A stretch of DNA of 64,000 nucleotides from a virus: positions 1 through 64,000 of the IMG/VR virus record IMGVR_UViG_3300022188_000007; one strand, given 5' to 3'. The translations under genes were made by a program, and so were the position numbers. Shown one piece after another: positions 14,891-24,027 of this stretch (position 1 is the first letter of the stretch; each line of letters opens with the position of its first letter). The notes under the pieces were generated by a model that had not been told where the DNA came from, searched no databases, and saw only the letters and a list, made by a program, of their open reading frames with translations.

Positions 14891-15195
14891 TTAAATTAAT
14901 AATAATTATAAGTCTTCTGTGTAGTCTAACTACTTTAGCCATAGGTAAGAGCCCTTATACTCCTAACAACCAACTTACCATGCCTTCTAACTCATTAGAA
15001 GCCATAGATACTACCACGCTTAAACAAGAATTCAAGAAATTAAGTAAGCAAATGATAAAACTAGGCGAAAGGTTATGTAATAGTAACGATACACGCTCAT
15101 TACAATACACACAGGATTACTATGAGCTTCAAACACTAAAAAAACGACATTCTAAAATATGGGTAGAATTGCTTTTAAGAAATAGTAAAAGCTAG
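14887..15195 (+). CDS. Small exported helical protein
   Basis: A 102-residue protein. Residues 1-19 form a signal peptide (MIKLIIIISLLCSLTTLAIG); the rest is helical and charged, with one cysteine in ERLCNSND. No lipobox is obvious. It could be an exported partner or a spanin-like protein, but no lysis genes are nearby. Last gene of this series. Confidence 0.55.
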   Translation: MIKLIIIISLLCSLTTLAIGKSPYTPNNQLTMPSNSLEAIDTTTLKQEFKKLSKQMIKLGERLCNSNDTRSLQYTQDYYELQTLKKRHSKIWVELLLRNSKS

Positions 15196-15209
15196 TATAT
15201 ATAAATTAC

Positions 15210-15237
15210 TTTAATAAACAAACCTCTTTATAATTAG
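15210..15237 (+). promoter_or_regulatory. AACC...TAG element, copy 4
   Basis: TTTAATAAACAAACC, then 10 bases, then TAG. It lies 60 bases before the hybrid kinase start and overlaps the left arm of the terminator-like stem at 15220. Confidence 0.45.
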
Positions 15238-15271
15238 ATTAGTATTTCTAAATTATACTAGAGGTTTTTTT
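15220..15271 (+). terminator. Terminator-like stem before hybrid kinase
   Basis: AAACCTCT (15220-15227) can pair with AGAGGTTT (15260-15267) and T residues follow. The loop is about 32 bases, long for a terminator, so this is only moderately supported. Confidence 0.45.
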
Positions 15272-15296
15272 GTGCTTCATCAAAAGGAAGGTGTGT

Positions 15297-18143
15297 ATGA
15301 AAAACTTATTAAAAATAATTATAATATTGATTCTACTTCTAATTCCCGTTATCATTAATAGCACTCCGCCTGAAAAGGTACTGATTGTAGGCTCATTTAA
15401 CTTCCCTCCTGGAATCTTTTTAAATAAACAAGGAGAGACTGAAGGTTTTTTTGTAGATTTATTAGAAGAGATAGCAAAAGAAGAGGGTTGGAAATTAGAG
15501 TTTAGATTCACTACCTGGAGTAAAGGCCTAGAAATGATGAGCAACTCCGAGTTAGACATATGGACCAGTACAGCCTATACTGAGACAAGAGACGAATATA
15601 TGGATTACACCGAAGAGCCTGTACTGACTACGTGGGTGGAGGTGTTCTCTTCAACAAAATCCAAGATAAATAGTATATTCGATCTTAAGGATAAGTCAGT
15701 AGGCATGATGAGGAGAGATATAAATGGCATTATATTTAGGGAATATGCAGATAAACTAGAGATATCTTGTAATATCAGATACTATGAAGATTATGCTAAA
15801 GTATTTGCTGATCTGGGAGCTAATATAATAGATGCAGCAGTCACTAATAATATGGCAGGCGGCTCATATTCTACTAGCCATAAAATTAGACGAACTAATA
15901 TAGTTTTAAGTCCCTTCCTCATTTATTATACTGTTCCTGAAGGAAAAAATATTTATGTACTAGAGGCAATAGATTATTATCTAAAGAAATGGAAACATGA
16001 CGATGACTCTGTATATTACAAATCCCTAGATACTTGGCTACATAAGAAAGCTAATGTACAAAATGTAATACCAAACTCTGTAAAAATTGCTGGTATAGTC
16101 GCTATGTTTGGTTTATTTGTAATGCTTACAATTACTTTACTTTTTAAGAGAAAAATTAAATTAAAATCTAGAGATATATTAGAGAATGAGGCCGACTATA
16201 AATCTACTTTAGAGCATCTTCTTATAGGCATAGTGGTACATAATAAAGACACTGGAATTATAATGTGTAATGAAGAGGCTGAAAAGATATTAGGACTGAC
16301 TCATGATCAAATGATAGGTAAGGGGGTTACAGCGGAGGAATGGAGTTTTGTAGCTGAGGATTTGTCCATAATAAAACTTAAGGACTACCCAGTAAATAAA
16401 GTAATAAATACAGGTAAGCCCCTAAAAGATAGAGTATTGGGAATAAATAGGCCAGATAAGCCTTATACCACTTGGGTACTAGTTAACGCTGTTCCAATAT
16501 TCACAATGACTGGTAAATTAAAAAAAATAATAGTAAATTTCATAGACATTACTCATATTAAACAAACCGAAGAACAATTAATAAAGAATGAACAATTTTT
16601 ATATACTACTAGTAAACTTGCTAAGGTGGGTGGTTGGGAATTAACTAACAAACACACTATAACCTGGTCAAAAGAACTTTACTATATGCACGAGATTCCT
16701 ATAGGTGAGGAGATATCTCTTGATATACTCATTAATGAATTTTTCTCAGAACAAAAGGAACTTATTGATGAGGCATTTACTGAGTTATTTAATAATAAAC
16801 AAAAAATCTCTATCCAATTAAAGCTTATTACAAGAAAAACTAAGACTTTAAAATGGTTAAGAGTTATAGCTACCCCCTTACTAGGAAGTAATGGGGAGGT
16901 TAAGAAGGCCATTGGAGCTACACAAGATATTACCACTGTACATAATTTTGCTAAAGAAAAAGAACTTATGTCTAAGCAACTACAACAATCTCAAAAAATG
17001 GAAGCTATCGGTACTCTCGCAGGAGGTATAGCCCATGATTTTAATAATATCCTTTCTGGAATATTTGGCTACACTCAATTAGCTGAAATGAGTGTAGAGA
17101 CTCCAGATAAAGCCAGGAAACATTTAAAAATGGTAGTATCTAGTGCTCAGAGAGCAGCAGCTTTAGTACAGCAGATATTAACTTTCAGTCGAACATCTAA
17201 TGCTCCTCCAGCCCCCTTAAAAATATACCTTGTAATAAAAGAAGCCATGAAACTACTAAGAGCTTCTATCCCTTCATCTATAAAACTTACTATAGACATA
17301 CAGTCTAAAGATAGTGTTAAGATTGATCCTACTCAAGTGCATCAAGTTATAATGAATTTAGTAACTAACGCATATCAAGCTATTGGTGACGTAGATCAAG
17401 GGGAAATAACTGTAGTGGTAGAACAAAGTTTTGTCGACAAAAAGGGACTAGTACCAAAACTAGGACTAAAATCAGGTAATTATATTAAATTATCTGTATG
17501 TGATACTGGGCCTGGAATGACTAAAGAGGTACAAGAGCGTTTATTCGATCCGTATTTTACTACTAGAGTAAAAAGTAAAGGGACTGGGCTAGGCCTATCC
17601 ATTGTTCATGGAATAATAACAAATGCTGGCGGAAGAATAGATGTTTATAGTGAATTAAATATAGGTTCTTCTTTTCATGTTTATTTACCTATCAGTAATG
17701 AGCTCAGTGAGGAAGAAAAGGGTAAAATAGTAATTACTGATAAAAAACTACTCAAAGGTACAGAAACCCTAATGATAGTAGATGACGAGCCTATGGTGGT
17801 ATCTGCTTTTCAAACCATATTAGGTAAGTACGGTTATAGTGTAGATATATTTAAGAATGGGGCGTTAGGACTAGCTGCGTTCGAAGAGGCACCAACTAAA
17901 TACAATCTAATAATAACTGACCAAACTATGCCTATCATGACTGGTGCTGAAATGTCTAAACATATACTTGAAATAAATCCTAATATACCAATAGTTCTTT
18001 GTACCGGCCATACTACACAAGTAACTAAAGAGCAATGGAAAACTATAGGAATTAAAGGAGTTCTAAGTAAACCAGTACTAACTAGTGATCTTTTGATGGC
18101 TATTAGAACTATACTAAATGAAGAAAACACAGAATGCACTTGA
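15297..18143 (+). CDS. Hybrid sensor histidine kinase, SBP-PAS-PAS-HK-REC
   Basis: A 948-residue membrane kinase. Residues 1-22: signal/first helix. 25-255: SBP_bac_3-type periplasmic solute-binding domain. 264-283: second membrane helix. 300-425 and 435-550: two PAS domains. H-box GGIAHDFNNILSG with phospho-acceptor His580; N-box HQVIMNLVTNA (682-692); G1 DTGPGM (736-741); F-box LFDPYFTTR (749-757); G2 GTGLGL (762-767). Receiver 822-942 with Asp875 and Lys925 (SKPV). All catalytic motifs are intact, so it should be an active kinase. ATG 15297 has AAAAGGAAGG and is preferred over an ATG 27 bases upstream. There is no partner response regulator next to it; the receiver may pass phosphate to host proteins. 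Confidence 0.9.
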   Translation: MKNLLKIIIILILLLIPVIINSTPPEKVLIVGSFNFPPGIFLNKQGETEGFFVDLLEEIAKEEGWKLEFRFTTWSKGLEMMSNSELDIWTSTAYTETRDEYMDYTEEPVLTTWVEVFSSTKSKINSIFDLKDKSVGMMRRDINGIIFREYADKLEISCNIRYYEDYAKVFADLGANIIDAAVTNNMAGGSYSTSHKIRRTNIVLSPFLIYYTVPEGKNIYVLEAIDYYLKKWKHDDDSVYYKSLDTWLHKKANVQNVIPNSVKIAGIVAMFGLFVMLTITLLFKRKIKLKSRDILENEADYKSTLEHLLIGIVVHNKDTGIIMCNEEAEKILGLTHDQMIGKGVTAEEWSFVAEDLSIIKLKDYPVNKVINTGKPLKDRVLGINRPDKPYTTWVLVNAVPIFTMTGKLKKIIVNFIDITHIKQTEEQLIKNEQFLYTTSKLAKVGGWELTNKHTITWSKELYYMHEIPIGEEISLDILINEFFSEQKELIDEAFTELFNNKQKISIQLKLITRKTKTLKWLRVIATPLLGSNGEVKKAIGATQDITTVHNFAKEKELMSKQLQQSQKMEAIGTLAGGIAHDFNNILSGIFGYTQLAEMSVETPDKARKHLKMVVSSAQRAAALVQQILTFSRTSNAPPAPLKIYLVIKEAMKLLRASIPSSIKLTIDIQSKDSVKIDPTQVHQVIMNLVTNAYQAIGDVDQGEITVVVEQSFVDKKGLVPKLGLKSGNYIKLSVCDTGPGMTKEVQERLFDPYFTTRVKSKGTGLGLSIVHGIITNAGGRIDVYSELNIGSSFHVYLPISNELSEEEKGKIVITDKKLLKGTETLMIVDDEPMVVSAFQTILGKYGYSVDIFKNGALGLAAFEEAPTKYNLIITDQTMPIMTGAEMSKHILEINPNIPIVLCTGHTTQVTKEQWKTIGIKGVLSKPVLTSDLLMAIRTILNEENTECT

Positions 18144-18172
18144 CAAATAAAATTTATGTTTTATGTTATAAT
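18140..18172 (+). promoter_or_regulatory. Sigma70-type promoter
   Basis: TTGACA (18140-18145) overlaps the kinase stop codon. TATGTT at 18162-18167 gives a 16-base spacer; the better TATAAT at 18167-18172 gives 21. Serves the genes from 18187. Confidence 0.5.
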
Positions 18173-18186
18173 AAAGGAGAAATCTA

Positions 18187-18399
18187 ATGGACAAATTTAG
18201 TTATTTTGAAGTAATGGATAGGGCCCATGTGGTAAATGATCATTTCCATGAATATGTAGAGATACATGAGGTAGTACAAAAACACCCAGAGCTAAAAGAG
18301 GCTGCAGAGAACGTAACTAGTGTAATGTATTCGTTTTATTGTTTGACCAGTGCTTATTTAACCAAAGAAGGCAGAGATGAAAGATTAAAAGGAAAATAA
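18187..18399 (+). CDS. Unknown small helical protein
   Basis: A 70-residue acidic, all-helical protein beginning MDKFSYFEVMDRAHVVNDHF. It carries several histidines but no clear motif. I recall similar small phage proteins without function. RBS AAAGGAG. It directly abuts the next gene. Confidence 0.55.
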   Translation: MDKFSYFEVMDRAHVVNDHFHEYVEIHEVVQKHPELKEAAENVTSVMYSFYCLTSAYLTKEGRDERLKGK

Positions 18400-18837
18400 A
18401 TGATTTATTTAAAATACTTATATCATCTTATTGAGCACAAATGGCGGGTAGGGGTTGAATGTATTAAGATGGGGTTATATTGGCATGCACTTACCCATGA
18501 TTTATCTAAGTTTTACCCATCGGAGTTTATAGCTTATACCAAGCATTTTTACGCAGGCCCTAGACGGAGTTTATTTGAGACAGCATGGTGTCACCACCAA
18601 AATAGGAATAAACATCACTGGCACTACTGGGTGAAGTCTGACGGACATGCAGTTCCAATGCCTGAGAAGTACGTAAGACAATTGGTGGCTGATTGGAGAG
18701 GTTTAGGTAAACAAAAGGGGTTTGATAGTGCTGGAATATTTTTTACTAAAAATAAACACAGGATGGTACTACACAAAAAGACAAGATCGCTTATACTAAC
18801 AACACTATATGAGGATATATTAAAAAACGATGAATAA
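18400..18837 (+). CDS. DUF5662-like HD-type protein
   Basis: A 145-residue protein. HALTHDLSKFYPSEFIAY (residues 29-46) and WCHHQNRNKHHWHYW (residues 63-77) give the HD...H-N-x-HH-W signature of DUF5662-like phage and bacterial proteins. The spacing of His and Asp suggests a metal-dependent hydrolase of the HD type; no substrate is known to me. It abuts its neighbour upstream and overlaps the one downstream by eight bases. Confidence 0.65.
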   Translation: MIYLKYLYHLIEHKWRVGVECIKMGLYWHALTHDLSKFYPSEFIAYTKHFYAGPRRSLFETAWCHHQNRNKHHWHYWVKSDGHAVPMPEKYVRQLVADWRGLGKQKGFDSAGIFFTKNKHRMVLHKKTRSLILTTLYEDILKNDE

Positions 18838-19294
18838 GAAAGATAAATTAATTAAATGGTATAACAGTATAGATAACTTTAGTGAACTAGAAGACTGGTA
18901 TACTGAGTTACCTTTTATAGCAGATACTAAGATAGAAGAGAACTATTGGACATTAAGTAGACTTAAAGACACTATAGTTGAGACGCTATGGTGGCACCCA
19001 CTTAATTTTGTCAGTAATATAATTACATATCGTAAGTTCCTTTGGAATGACAGATGGTTTGATTACACATATTTACTATATATGATACAAATTAAATTAG
19101 AGCAGGATTCTAAACGTTACCGACTACGTGGTATGTGTGTGCCCTCTACCGAATATGCGGAACAAATGGAAAGAGCAGTAGCGTTATTAAAAAAAATAGA
19201 AAAAGATGACTATGAAGATCTTGAACAACAACCAAGAGACATACATAAATTATTTAAATATATAGACAATAATATCTTAGGATGGTGGGATTAG
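18830..19294 (+). CDS. Conserved phage protein, tryptophan-rich
   Basis: A 154-residue protein rich in Trp and Tyr (WYNSI, WYTEL, YWTLSRL, WWHPL, RWFDYTYLL). A central pattern of RW-x-D followed by Y-x-x-LL and a helix with IKLEQD resembles proteins seen next to DUF5662 genes in phages; no function is known. It starts within the end of the previous gene. Confidence 0.55.
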   Translation: MNKKDKLIKWYNSIDNFSELEDWYTELPFIADTKIEENYWTLSRLKDTIVETLWWHPLNFVSNIITYRKFLWNDRWFDYTYLLYMIQIKLEQDSKRYRLRGMCVPSTEYAEQMERAVALLKKIEKDDYEDLEQQPRDIHKLFKYIDNNILGWWD

Positions 19295-19308
19295 TGCTAC
19301 TCTTCTTC

Positions 19309-19333
19309 TTTAACTAACCTATAATATGTATAG
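19309..19333 (+). promoter_or_regulatory. AACC...TAG element, copy 5
   Basis: TTTAACTAACC, then 11 bases, then TAGAG. It lies 74 bases upstream of the STAS-like gene. It is one of the cleanest matches. Confidence 0.5.
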
Positions 19334-19406
19334 AGTATTGTTTTTCTTTAGTCACATGATTTGACTTTAATTTAGTTAAAAAAACTTTATAAGGAGGTAA
19401 TTTCAT

Positions 19407-19814
19407 ATGCCTATTGATTTCAATATAAATAGAGCTACCAATATAATTACCCATAAATGGGAAGGTGTTATAATAGGTAAATATATGTTTAAGCGTCTAG
19501 AGGAATTGACTCAGTTAACTAGTTGGACATTCGGTATGAGCCATATAATAGATATTAGGGAAGCTAATTTTGAACAAATCGCTCAAGCGGAGCTTTTACA
19601 GATTTTAACCAGAATGTCAGCCAATACCTTAAGAAACGCTAAAGGTAAAATCATAGGCGAAATAGCTTTTTTAACCAATAAAGAAAAGATAAATGCTAGC
19701 TACGAAATAAAATTATTTAATTTATTTAGTACAAAAACTAAAAGAAAAATGGGATTATTTTATGACATTGTTTCGTTACATAAATGGTTAAGAAATGAAG
19801 GAGCGTGTTTATGA
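19407..19814 (+). CDS. SpoIIAA/STAS-like protein
   Basis: A 135-residue protein. The start INRATNIITHKWEGVIIGKY followed by a helix, then SHIIDIREANFEQI and IIGEIAFLT, fits the beta-alpha-beta order of SpoIIAA-like (STAS-type) proteins. The family often takes part in partner-switching or lipid binding; here the conserved Ser of true anti-anti-sigma factors is not obvious. A strong AAGGAGG precedes it. It lies in the same gene string as the PAS/DHp and PilZ genes downstream, so a signalling role is plausible. Confidence 0.5.
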   Translation: MPIDFNINRATNIITHKWEGVIIGKYMFKRLEELTQLTSWTFGMSHIIDIREANFEQIAQAELLQILTRMSANTLRNAKGKIIGEIAFLTNKEKINASYEIKLFNLFSTKTKRKMGLFYDIVSLHKWLRNEGACL

Positions 19815-20080
19815 AAAAATATACTTTATTATTCTCAATAGCAATAACTCATGATATACCTATAGACGATATGTTAGACTTAACCTATGAAACAAACGGC
19901 GAAGAACGTGAAGTCCCCACTAATATAATAGCCTCAGATAATCTAGAGGAGATAGAAAATATAATTTTAGAAAAAATTATTACTATATTTAAAGGAGTTA
20001 AAAAATTTGATAAAAAGATTCAGATAGATGAATGGCTTAAGAATTTAGAACTTATTAGGATAAAAAAGGATGAGCAGTAA
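19811..20080 (+). CDS. Unknown small acidic protein
   Basis: An 89-residue protein beginning MKKYTLLFSIAITHD; acidic helical middle and basic end. ATG 19811 overlaps the STAS-like stop (ATGA). No motif recognised. Its stop overlaps the next start (TAATG). Confidence 0.55.
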   Translation: MKKYTLLFSIAITHDIPIDDMLDLTYETNGEEREVPTNIIASDNLEEIENIILEKIITIFKGVKKFDKKIQIDEWLKNLELIRIKKDEQ

Positions 20081-20238
20081 TGGAAGATGTAATAAAGGAT
20101 TACATTAAAAATATGTTTGCCACAATTTTACCAGAATGGGACCCTAACTATGAAGGAGTACTCCTTTATGACATTCAGACACATACTTGGGTGGGGGGAG
20201 ATGGTATAGGGTGGATAAAAATAAAAGAGGAAGCTTAA
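20080..20238 (+). CDS. 52-residue paralogue of adhesin N-terminus
   Basis: A 52-residue protein. DYIKNMFATILPEW and NYEGVLLYDIQTHTWV match the first 45 residues of the large adhesin at 20242 (NYIKNMFSMETTPVW, SYEGVIFYDKNSRKWV). It is therefore a stand-alone copy of that module, ending where the adhesin goes on to its repeats. TAATG overlap with the gene upstream. Confidence 0.6.
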   Translation: MEDVIKDYIKNMFATILPEWDPNYEGVLLYDIQTHTWVGGDGIGWIKIKEEA

Positions 20239-20241
20239 TAT

Positions 20242-23200
20242 ATGGAAATAGGCTTAATAAACTATATCAAAAACATGTTCTCCATGGAGACAACCCCTGT
20301 ATGGAACTCCAGTTATGAGGGTGTAATTTTTTATGATAAAAATTCTAGAAAATGGGTCTCAGGTAATAATGAGGGTTTCCAGGTTTTAGATAGAAGCAGC
20401 ACAATGGTATCAGGAATAGCACCAATTGATTGGATCGACCCCTTTGAATATCCTACCGATGAAATTCTTAGAAATAATTATACAGTAACAGATCTAGGTG
20501 AACAACCCGCAGCAACTCTAACTAAATCAGTGATATTAGATATAACTGATAATTGGGGAGGCGCTAGTGCAGTAATGTGTAGAGAAGTAGATTTTTATTT
20601 TGAAGGTATTAAATTACCACTAATTCCTTCAGATTACATAGTCTATGGGCAGGCTCATTCTACTCCATACGAGGTTGCTAATTTATTCGATACTGATACC
20701 AGCTTAATAGATGCACATATAGATAATGGGTGGCAACAAAATACATCTAGTTCTACAAGGGTAATTATAGTTTTCAACACATCACAATTATTTGATAGTA
20801 TAATAGTTAATAATCATCACACCACTGGTACTGCTACTGAGTGGGGCATCCAAAACGTTAAAATTACTATAACACCTGATATTGAAAGTAATACAACCTA
20901 CGATGCCGTTATTACTAATGGGGTTCTGATATTTGACGGTGTATTTGATAGGCATAGTTCAGTTAATGAAGTGGATGCGCAGACACTGGTATTACAAAAT
21001 TTAGTAGCTGTATCTACATTAGATATCTATGTAGATAACACTAATACTACTTACGGAGATTACTCATTAAAAGGTATAGCTACTCTTTCAGGTTCGATAG
21101 GTTCTAGTATCACCAAAACCATGCTACCAGAAATAAACACGATAGATAAAGAAATATTAGCGTTTGATATTAAATCTTCTAGGGTGGGTACTAACCTTGA
21201 GCTACAATTATTAAAAGAGACGGAAGCTTCAACTTCTATAGTAATAGATATAGCAAATGATTGGGGTGGAGCAGAAACCTATATGTCGATAAGAAGTGTG
21301 GAATTTTTAGACAGTGAAGGGGCCGTAATACCGTTAACAACTAATTTTACGGCTTACTCAACATCAGTATACCCAGGCTATGCTGCAAGTATGGCCTTTA
21401 ATACCGACCTTTTAAAAGTAGGTTCTTGGAGCACAAATGCTTGGATTTCAGTTCAAGGCTCTCAAACTAATCAAAGATTGATATGTGTATTTGACAACCC
21501 TCGTACAGTCTACGGGATAATAATTAATAATGGGCATCATCTTGGGGGCTATGTCACACAAGGAGTTAAAGATATTAAAATCTATGCTTCAACTGACACA
21601 ATTACATCTACTATATATGATGAAATTATTACAAATTCTATACTAGCCTATGATGGCCAAATTGACCAGCATGTACCTAGTGATGTAGTAGATGATCAAC
21701 CATTAGAAATAACTAGTCACGCATTGGAAAGGTATAATATAGACATACCACAAGCTAACACTTTTGTATCTAAAGAATTAGATATAACCACCAGTTCTGG
21801 GGTATTTAATAAACTCAAGTTAGAAATATTAAATGATGATTTAGATAATACTTTTTATATCGATAACATGCGATTTAAGGCACCAGAGCCAATTCATTGG
21901 ATTGATCCTATAGAATACCCCACTAATGATATAATAAGAAATAACTATATATCCACAACTCCAGGTACTGAAAGTTTAACAACCAAATCTATAATATTTG
22001 ATATAACCAATAATTGGGGGGATGGTGATTTTATGGGAGTCAGAGTAATAGAATTTTTATTTGAGGGCTCTGTAATATCAAACATACCCACAACTAATTT
22101 TATATCCTATGCTACTTCAAACCTCACAGACAGTTATCACCATGAGCATGCTTTTGATACTTCTCAACCAAAAGACGGCGGGGCTGCTGATAATGACTGG
22201 TTGAGTACTAACGGACAAACAACTAATCAGAGGTTAATATGTGTTTTTAATACACCCACTACATTTGATTCGATAGTGATAAATAATAGTACAAGTAGCG
22301 CCAATAGAGGAATTAAAGATTTTAAAATTACAATGTCTGATGATGCGATTACATCTACAATATATGATGCAGTAATAGCAAATTCAGTGGTTATTTTTGA
22401 AGGGCAGATAGATACACACGAAGTATCAGTACCGTCTGACGATCAAATATTATTTATACCTCTATTAGGTCCTACTCCTTTACAAGTGTACTCAGAAAAT
22501 AGTATTAATACTTATGGTAATTACTCTCTAAAAGCTATTGCTGAGATATCCGCCTCACAAAACGAGCAACTTGGTAAAATACTTTCCCCGGTTGTAGACA
22601 CTTCTACCATAACTAATATTAAATTCGATGTAAGATCTTCTAGGGTAGGAACAAATATTCAAGTACAATTAAAAAATGAAACTACTTACACTGCCAAGTC
22701 AGTAATTATTGACATCACAGATAACTGGGGATTAAACACTTTAAACCTAAGAGCTATGGATTTCTTTTTAGATGATGTATTAATACCAATAACTATATCT
22801 GATATCACATCTTATGAAACTACAAAGTATGATGCTCAGTATCCTGCCTCTAATGTATTTGTAACTTCTTTATCTAGAATTGGAACCCATGTAAGTACAA
22901 GTTGGAATGGTTCGGCGGATGCTGTTACTTTTCAAAGATTAATATGCGTATTCAATTCACCTATCACCTTTAACAAAATAGAGATGATTAATTGCCATGT
23001 ATCAGGGGCTAACACAGGTAGTGGCCTTAAAAATACTATAGTGACTATTTCTGATGATACCATAACTTCTACGGTGTATGGGGCTGGGATAACTAACTCT
23101 ACTGTATTATTTGATGGTGTTATAGATGAGCATTCTCTAATAGATGAAGCAGATGAACAAGTTATAATAGATAGTTACGACGTAGGAACAACACATAATA

Positions 23201-23343
23201 TAAACATACAGAATATAAATACTTTTCAGACAGAAACCTGGGATTTAACTACAGCTTCCGGTATTTACGATACACTGACTTTTACAGTATTAAATGATGA
23301 TTTAGAAAATACTTTTTATATCGATAACATAATTAAGGTATAA
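20242..23343 (+). CDS. Large repetitive discoidin-like adhesin
   Basis: A 1033-residue protein. Residues 1-52 are the module shared with the tiny gene upstream. Then follow four discoidin-like (F5/8 type C, galactose-binding) repeats, beginning near residues 92, 332, 590 and 817. Each opens with a strand ending D-I-(T/A)-N-(D/N)-W-G and contains N-x-x-x-QRLICVF, with lysine-bearing strands and a final D-E-Q-x-L. Repeats 1 and 3 are preceded by WIDP-(F/I)-EYPT...I-(L/I)-RNNY. Linkers carry LNDDL-(D/E)-NTFYIDN twice. It has no signal peptide. The likely role is binding host glycans as a virion fibre, or a surface decoration; the location between signalling genes rather than tail genes is odd. 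Confidence 0.65.
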   Translation: MEIGLINYIKNMFSMETTPVWNSSYEGVIFYDKNSRKWVSGNNEGFQVLDRSSTMVSGIAPIDWIDPFEYPTDEILRNNYTVTDLGEQPAATLTKSVILDITDNWGGASAVMCREVDFYFEGIKLPLIPSDYIVYGQAHSTPYEVANLFDTDTSLIDAHIDNGWQQNTSSSTRVIIVFNTSQLFDSIIVNNHHTTGTATEWGIQNVKITITPDIESNTTYDAVITNGVLIFDGVFDRHSSVNEVDAQTLVLQNLVAVSTLDIYVDNTNTTYGDYSLKGIATLSGSIGSSITKTMLPEINTIDKEILAFDIKSSRVGTNLELQLLKETEASTSIVIDIANDWGGAETYMSIRSVEFLDSEGAVIPLTTNFTAYSTSVYPGYAASMAFNTDLLKVGSWSTNAWISVQGSQTNQRLICVFDNPRTVYGIIINNGHHLGGYVTQGVKDIKIYASTDTITSTIYDEIITNSILAYDGQIDQHVPSDVVDDQPLEITSHALERYNIDIPQANTFVSKELDITTSSGVFNKLKLEILNDDLDNTFYIDNMRFKAPEPIHWIDPIEYPTNDIIRNNYISTTPGTESLTTKSIIFDITNNWGDGDFMGVRVIEFLFEGSVISNIPTTNFISYATSNLTDSYHHEHAFDTSQPKDGGAADNDWLSTNGQTTNQRLICVFNTPTTFDSIVINNSTSSANRGIKDFKITMSDDAITSTIYDAVIANSVVIFEGQIDTHEVSVPSDDQILFIPLLGPTPLQVYSENSINTYGNYSLKAIAEISASQNEQLGKILSPVVDTSTITNIKFDVRSSRVGTNIQVQLKNETTYTAKSVIIDITDNWGLNTLNLRAMDFFLDDVLIPITISDITSYETTKYDAQYPASNVFVTSLSRIGTHVSTSWNGSADAVTFQRLICVFNSPITFNKIEMINCHVSGANTGSGLKNTIVTISDDTITSTVYGAGITNSTVLFDGVIDEHSLIDEADEQVIIDSYDVGTTHNINIQNINTFQTETWDLTTASGIYDTLTFTVLNDDLENTFYIDNIIKV

Positions 23344-23358
23344 AATAAGGATGGAGTT

Positions 23359-24018
23359 ATGCAATTTAAAACTAAAGCATTGAAAGACTTATTACTGGAT
23401 GTAGTAGAATACGGGCACGATATTGTCTGGGCTACAGATATTCACCTAACGGTAGTCTATTTCAATGAGGCTATAAAGAACTATGGATGGAAAAGGAAAG
23501 AACTGATAGGTAAAAGTATATTAAACATGATGGATGCCACCTCGTGTAAATTATTTAAAACAACTGTAGCTGAATATTTACCTACCTGTAGAAAAAGTAA
23601 TTGCGTAAAAATTATAGAAACCACTAATTTTTTTAGTAACATGGCAGATACATTTGTTCTTGAATCAGCTTGTAAATTACTATTTGATGACCTAGGTAAA
23701 ATAGTAGGGTTCTATGGAACCAGTAGAGATATTACAAACAAGAAAAAATTAGAACGTATTAATCTAGAAAATGAGCGTTTAAAAGCAATAGTAGAAGTTG
23801 CAGGTGGGGTCTGTCATGAGGCAAGTCAACCATTACAGATAATGAGTGGTTACATTGATCTGCTAGACACCACCACTCTTAATGACGAAGGTACTAGATA
23901 TTTAATAAATCTTCGTTTAAGTATGGAAAGATTAAGTGCTATAATTAGAAAGATACAAGGCATGGAGACCTATAAAACTAGGACTTATTTAACTACTAAT
24001 ATAATGGATATAAAATAA
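23359..24018 (+). CDS. PAS-DHp protein without ATPase domain
   Basis: A 219-residue protein. Residues 13-125 form a PAS domain (VYFNEAIKNYGWKRKELIGK, and FYGTSRDIT). Residues 140-205 are a dimerisation helix pair with the H-box GGVCHEASQPLQIMSGY, phospho-acceptor His153. The catalytic ATP-binding domain that normally follows is absent: the protein ends about 15 residues after the second helix. It could take phosphate from another kinase, compete with host kinases as a dimer partner, or act as a phosphotransfer protein. The gene is not visibly truncated by a stop in a homologous remnant; PilZ follows 9 bases later. Confidence 0.75.
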   Translation: MQFKTKALKDLLLDVVEYGHDIVWATDIHLTVVYFNEAIKNYGWKRKELIGKSILNMMDATSCKLFKTTVAEYLPTCRKSNCVKIIETTNFFSNMADTFVLESACKLLFDDLGKIVGFYGTSRDITNKKKLERINLENERLKAIVEVAGGVCHEASQPLQIMSGYIDLLDTTTLNDEGTRYLINLRLSMERLSAIIRKIQGMETYKTRTYLTTNIMDIK

Positions 24019-24027
24019 GGATTAATT

